The translations under genes were made by a program, and so were the position numbers. The notes beneath the pieces were generated by a model that searched no databases, was not told the DNA's origin, and saw only the letters and a list, made by a program, of their open reading frames with translations. From Candidatus Woesearchaeota archaeon (lineage in GTDB: Archaea > Nanobdellota > Nanobdellia > Woesearchaeales > SM23-78), in the NCBI GenBank assembly GCA_016935175.1, contig JAFGRK010000018.1:1-64000 (forward strand): a stretch of DNA of 64,000 nucleotides. The letters are read 5' to 3'. Below, in pieces: positions 60,210 through 64,000 of the stretch (positions are counted from its first letter, which is position 1; each line of letters starts with the position of its first letter).

Positions 60210-60662
60210 CTATTGCTTCCTTTCACTCAACAGCTTTTCCCTGACCTTCTCCTCAAGCATCTTCTTGAGCTCAGCTCTCGTCACAAAATTCATAGGCTGC
60301 CATATGTCTAGGTAGCGCTCAACCACCTTGAAATCATTCTTGCTCACCAAGTTTTTTATCTCACTGCTGATGAGCCTTAGCTTGTCCTTGATGTCATTTA
60401 TGTCGCGCTTGACTTCAACAGTATCATCTGACAAGAGCTTCACATCAGCCCTTATGTCCTTGTCCATGGCTATTATGCCCTGCTCAGAAGCCTGCAGCCT
60501 GCCCCTTAGGTTAGAGTACCTTTCCTCAAGAATCCTAAGGTTAGCTGCAAGGCTATTGACGCTCTTGGCAATCCTGCCAACCATCTCTATATCAACATCC
60601 TGCTTCCTAAGGTGCTCCTCGGGTGGAGGCGGCTGTCCTGCCACAAAACTAGGGTCAACCAT
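60210..60662 (-). CDS. FlaC/ArlC-like archaellum-type accessory protein
   Basis: 150 residues, mostly coiled coil, ending in a segment DIWQPMNFVTRAELKKML like the conserved end of archaellum accessory proteins FlaC/D/E. In such systems this protein class forms a cytoplasmic ring around the motor ATPase. It lies divergent from the FlaI/TadA-like ATPase gene with 226 nt between them. No archaellin or FlaH is seen in the window, so a related pilus is more likely than a complete archaellum. Confidence 0.72.
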   Translation of the reverse strand: MVDPSFVAGQPPPPEEHLRKQDVDIEMVGRIAKSVNSLAANLRILEERYSNLRGRLQASEQGIIAMDKDIRADVKLLSDDTVEVKRDINDIKDKLRLISSEIKNLVSKNDFKVVERYLDIWQPMNFVTRAELKKMLEEKVREKLLSERKQ

Positions 60663-60811
60663 GAGATTAGTGTCTTGCTCCTTTAGTATTTAATGTTTTT
60701 GGTATGAATATTTACAATAAATCCCAGCCTAGTGATAACTTAAAATTTGATTATGCCCCATCATATTATTATTTTATAATTATTCTTATTGTTGATAGTT
60801 TAAGCAAAAGA

Positions 60812-60819
60812 TTTATATA
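60812..60819 (+). promoter_or_regulatory. TATA box of the pilus/secretion ATPase gene
   Basis: AAAAGATTTATATACC, nearly identical to the ppsA promoter. The predicted start near 60842 gives a leader of about 45 nt. Confidence 0.68.
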
Positions 60820-60888
60820 CCTTGCTTGGCGTATTTGAATCTGGCTAGATAAAGCTATAGAAAATTTGAAAAAAGAGGGCGGGATTAG

Positions 60889-63186
60889 TTGATTACGGAC
60901 AAGGGAAAGCCAGGGCTTCCTTCAGAGGTGGTGAGGGAAGGAGAGGACACTATTCTTAGGATTAATTGCGATGAACTCACCACAGTGCCTTCTATCGAGG
61001 AAAACCCAAGCCTAATGTCCTATACTATTGACAGGCTTATTGAGAATAAGGCCACTACCAAGATTGTCTTCACCCAGAAAAGGGACTATGAATACGACTA
61101 TGCCCAGACCCGCCTGCTGCTTGAAATGGCCTTGCTCTATAACAGGCTGATAAAGCAGAAAGACCTGTTCAGCTATGAGGCTATGCGCCTGAAGACAGCT
61201 CCGAGGTATGTCGATAGCATCTACACCCAGATTCACCAGCTGATTTTTGACATATTGAAAAAAGATCCTATAACCTGCTATACTGAGCTTAGGAGGCTGC
61301 TAAGGCATGAGAAGATATCAGCTGATGCTGAGCAAGGGGAAGCAGCCAACGCCCACAGGCTATACGTCAAGCTTATCACTTTTCTGTTGCAGGAGCTTGA
61401 CAAGACCAGGCTGATAACCATAGCAATGCCCTTCCTTCCAGGGCATAAGCCCTATGACAGGAGCATTTACACCAAGATATTCACTCCTACCATCAAGCCT
61501 GACTTCATGTTCACCAAGCTCATGGCTACCTATCCTAGGGGAGGGGTAGAGCTTGAGAACTATAATGTCGGCAACACAGAAGTGGTTGTTTTTGACCAGG
61601 AAGATGATGTGCAATACCTTTATCACATAACCCCTCCTGAATTTAAGCTTAACGAGGAAGAATACGAGCTGCTTGACCTTGCAAGGAATATCATAGCAGA
61701 GCATAAGCCAACAAGGCAGGAATTTATTGACCCGACCAGAATGAGGGAGGTATTCTATAATGTCGGGCATGACTTATTAGAGGAGCTCTCAACCTACAGG
61801 AATGTGAAGGTTAATGATGAGAAGCTTCACGAGCTAACCATGATACTAATAAGGTACACAGTCGGGTTTGGACTTATTGAAGTCTTATTAGAGGACCCGA
61901 GGATACAGGACATAACCTTCAACAGCCCTCCAGGCCAGAGCCCGATATTCCTAGTGCATCAGGATTACGGTGATTGCAAGACTAACATAATACCAAGCAT
62001 AAGCGATGCTGAGAGCTGGGCATCCAAGCTAAGGATGATTAGCGGAAGGCCATTGGACGAAGCCAACCCTGTGCTAGACACTGAGATAACCATTCCGGGC
62101 ATTGCAAGGGCAAGGGTAGGCGCAATAGCCCCTCCCCTGAATCCTTTTGGGATAGCATATGCTTTTAGGCGCCACCGTGACAAGCCATGGACCCTACCTT
62201 TATTTGTGCACCAGAAAATGATAACCAGCCTTGCAGCAGGGCTAATAAGCTTCATAGTGGACGGCAACAGGACATTATTAGTGGCAGGAACCAGGAGTGC
62301 AGGAAAGACCAGCCTGCTAGGGAGCGTCATGGTGGAGATAATGAGAAAATACAGGATCATCACCATCGAGGACACATTAGAGCTGCCTACTGAAAGCTTG
62401 CGCAGCCTAGGGTATAATATCCAGCCAATGAAAGTGGCATCAGCACTATCAAAAGGCTCAGCAGAAGTGCCTGCTGATGAAGGCATAAGGACCACGCTAA
62501 GGCTGGGGGATTCTGCGCTTGTCGTGGGAGAAGTAAGGAGCACTGAAGCAGCTGCCTTGTACGAGGCTATGAGAGTAGGAGCCCTTGCTAACGTGGTAGC
62601 AGGAACCATCCACGGAGACAGCCCTTACGGAGTATTTGACAGGGTGGTCAATGACTTGAAGGTCCCAAGGACCAGCTTCAAGGCAACAGACATAATAATC
62701 GTCGCTAACCCTATCAGGAGCCCTGATGGGCTGCACAGGTGGAGGAGAGTCACCCAGATAACCGAGGTGAGAAAGGAATGGGAAGATGACCCGCTGCGCG
62801 AGCATGGCTTTGTTGACCTAATGAAGTATGACGCCAAGACCGACCAGCTAGAGCCTACTGACGAGCTGATTAATGGCGATAGCGACATCCTCAAGGCAAT
62901 AGCAGGCAATGTAAAGGACTGGGCAGGCAACTGGGATGCTGTCTGGGCTAATATCCAGCTTAGGGCCAGGATGAAGGAAGAGCTGGTCATGACTGCAGAA
63001 TCAGAGAAGAACATGGACTTATTAGAGGCCAAGTTTGTCATCCAGTGCAATGACCATTTCCACAAGATATGCGACAAGGTAAAGGAGAAGACAGGCAAGT
63101 TGGATGCTGACAGGATATTCTTTGAGTGGAAGGAATGGCTTCACAGGGAGATACGCAAGGAGAAGAGCAAACTAGGCCGGGTTTAG
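60889..63186 (+). CDS. Type II/IV secretion (FlaI/TadA-like) ATPase
   Basis: 765 residues. Secretion ATPase with Walker A GTRSAGKTS (about 467-475), Asp box TIEDTLELP, Walker B-type ALVVGEVRSTEA and His box GTIHGDSPYGVFDRV. It powers assembly of type IV pilus-like filaments at the cytoplasmic membrane. It is longer than FlaI (about 530 residues) because of an N-terminal part of about 230 residues (YDYAQTRLLLEMALLYNRL). TTG 60889 follows GAGGGCGGG. A TadC-like gene follows at 63312. Confidence 0.92.
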   Translation: MITDKGKPGLPSEVVREGEDTILRINCDELTTVPSIEENPSLMSYTIDRLIENKATTKIVFTQKRDYEYDYAQTRLLLEMALLYNRLIKQKDLFSYEAMRLKTAPRYVDSIYTQIHQLIFDILKKDPITCYTELRRLLRHEKISADAEQGEAANAHRLYVKLITFLLQELDKTRLITIAMPFLPGHKPYDRSIYTKIFTPTIKPDFMFTKLMATYPRGGVELENYNVGNTEVVVFDQEDDVQYLYHITPPEFKLNEEEYELLDLARNIIAEHKPTRQEFIDPTRMREVFYNVGHDLLEELSTYRNVKVNDEKLHELTMILIRYTVGFGLIEVLLEDPRIQDITFNSPPGQSPIFLVHQDYGDCKTNIIPSISDAESWASKLRMISGRPLDEANPVLDTEITIPGIARARVGAIAPPLNPFGIAYAFRRHRDKPWTLPLFVHQKMITSLAAGLISFIVDGNRTLLVAGTRSAGKTSLLGSVMVEIMRKYRIITIEDTLELPTESLRSLGYNIQPMKVASALSKGSAEVPADEGIRTTLRLGDSALVVGEVRSTEAAALYEAMRVGALANVVAGTIHGDSPYGVFDRVVNDLKVPRTSFKATDIIIVANPIRSPDGLHRWRRVTQITEVRKEWEDDPLREHGFVDLMKYDAKTDQLEPTDELINGDSDILKAIAGNVKDWAGNWDAVWANIQLRARMKEELVMTAESEKNMDLLEAKFVIQCNDHFHKICDKVKEKTGKLDADRIFFEWKEWLHREIRKEKSKLGRV

Positions 63187-63311
63187 TCAGGATTAATAAG
63201 GGCAATAAACAGCCAGTAAGAATGACCAAGGTTAAGTTATCATAAGCACTTACTCATCACAAAGGCACTAAATCATCACTTTCATAGATTGCATAAGAGG
63301 CTAAAAAACCA

Positions 63312-64000
63312 ATGGCCACTGAAAAAGACCAATTATCGCAGCTAAGGGCAAAGTATGAGAAGCAGATACAAAAGAGCTTTGGCGAGAAATCAGACCACAG
63401 GGGCAGCCCTGGGAAGCCAGAGGACCAGCCCCTGACTTCAAAAGATTATGATGAGTTCAAGAAAGAAAACCTATCTGCACATCTTTCTGCTTATGAGAAG
63501 CTATGCAACTGGTCAGAGAAATTGCTGAAGGCAGAGCCTGACAAAAAAAAGCTTCCTGAGCTTGAAGAGGCAATCAAGATATGCCACTTGAACGTCACGC
63601 CACAAGGAGTGACCAGCCTTTCTTTGACAGCGCCATTGATAGTAGCCTTAGGCCTGATAACCATAACTTACCTAATCCCTTCTTTTATATCGCCTGGAAG
63701 CGGCAGCATGTTCTTTGTAATGTTCGGGCTATTCGCAGCAGCAGGGATGATAATACCCATCCAAAAGATGCCTTTTTTTCTTGCCAATAACTGGAGGATG
63801 AAAGCAAGCAACCAGATGGTACTTTCCATATTCTACATAGTCACTTACATGAGGCACACCAGCAACCTTGAGAGGGCTATCAGCTTTGCAGCAGAGCACC
63901 TAGCCCCGCCTCTCTCATTAGATCTGAAAAAAGTGCTTTGGGACATAGAGTCTGAGAAATTTGACTCGCTAAAGGAAAGCCTTGATGACTACCTCCAGAC
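63312..64000 (+). CDS. TadC/FlaJ-like pilus assembly membrane protein (3' end outside window)
   Basis: Open from ATG 63312 (MATEKDQLSQLRAKYEK) to the window end, 229 codons. After about 105 hydrophilic residues come two helices (SLTAPLIVALGLITITYLI and FFVMFGLFAAAGMIIP). Then comes the cytoplasmic GspF-type segment NQMVLSIFYIVTYMRHTSNLERAISFAAEH (seen as SIFYIVTYMRHTSNLERAI), characteristic of archaeal TadC/FlaJ platform proteins. It lies 125 nt downstream of the ATPase gene, its usual partner. Confidence 0.85.
   Translation, partial: MATEKDQLSQLRAKYEKQIQKSFGEKSDHRGSPGKPEDQPLTSKDYDEFKKENLSAHLSAYEKLCNWSEKLLKAEPDKKKLPELEEAIKICHLNVTPQGVTSLSLTAPLIVALGLITITYLIPSFISPGSGSMFFVMFGLFAAAGMIIPIQKMPFFLANNWRMKASNQMVLSIFYIVTYMRHTSNLERAISFAAEHLAPPLSLDLKKVLWDIESEKFDSLKESLDDYLQ

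Noticed and set aside
61965-62609. 214-codon frame opposite the secretion ATPase
   Set aside because: Lies antisense to the conserved Walker region and has no recognisable protein features.

Overview
This window looks like a chromosome segment of a DPANN archaeon, most probably Woesearchaeota/Pacearchaeota-like; the lineage is an inference from gene content. Archaeal signs are TATA boxes (often TTTATATA or TTTAAATA) about 25-30 nt before genes, several of them apparently leaderless; GAGGTGA-type ribosome binding sites; a four-subunit pyruvate:ferredoxin oxidoreductase; short type IV pilin-like proteins with a K/R-S/A-Q membrane start; a FlaI/TadA-type ATPase followed by a TadC/FlaJ-like protein; and huge surface proteins rich in N-glycosylation sequons. 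Several enzymes are of bacterial type ([FeFe] hydrogenase, Pta/AckA, AspRS, Lnt-like acyltransferase), which points to gene transfer into this lineage.

Layout. 0-5.8 kb: end of a Cys-rich repeat surface protein and four small proteins with type IV pilin-like N-termini. 5.7-12.3 kb: YjbQ protein, an ABC-2 exporter pair, a membrane-anchored triple thioredoxin-fold protein, a GNAT acetyltransferase. 12.3-25.6 kb: a fermentation island: HydABC-type [FeFe] hydrogenase with a co-directional membrane protein, divergent pta-ackA, porGDAB, ppsA and an unusual ferredoxin. Together these would take PEP/pyruvate to acetyl-CoA, acetyl phosphate and acetate with ATP gain, and dispose of electrons as H2. 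25.6-30.3 kb: Kazal/DUF333 lipoprotein, membrane-bound winged-helix regulator, RelBE-like toxin-antitoxin pair, Lnt-like protein. 30.3-38.1 kb: a six-gene MoxR/DUF58/BatA-like VWA operon. 38.3-44.1 kb: ROK kinase, class II aldolase, Mre11-like nuclease, macrodomain protein, helical membrane protein. 44.1-49.1 kb: asnS, YbaK-type deacylase, UMPH-1-type phosphatase, aspS, UPF0173 hydrolase. 49.2-64 kb: a 2192-residue surface protein, a secreted membrane-anchored partner, three related polytopic membrane proteins, FlaC-like and UBA-like coiled-coil proteins, the secretion/pilus ATPase and the start of its TadC-like membrane platform.

The most unusual signals are non-coding. (1) Three dispersed copies (31.2, 38.2, 60.0 kb) of a 111-166 nt element fold into the same branched structure, with a closing stem that differs in sequence but stays paired, and a conserved apical loop TCGCWWAGCTC; two copies begin where a TATA box would place a transcript start, so a new structured RNA family is plausible. 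(2) A different leader-like element with conserved ends fills the spacers before porA and aspS, and an inverted half copy lies after porA. (3) Many spacers consist of short imperfect tandem duplications.

No tRNA, rRNA, CRISPR array, insertion sequence or replication origin was recognised. The only gene-free stretch over 300 bases is 59899-60209, which holds the third copy of the structured element. All assignments were made by reading the sequence; no database search was run.
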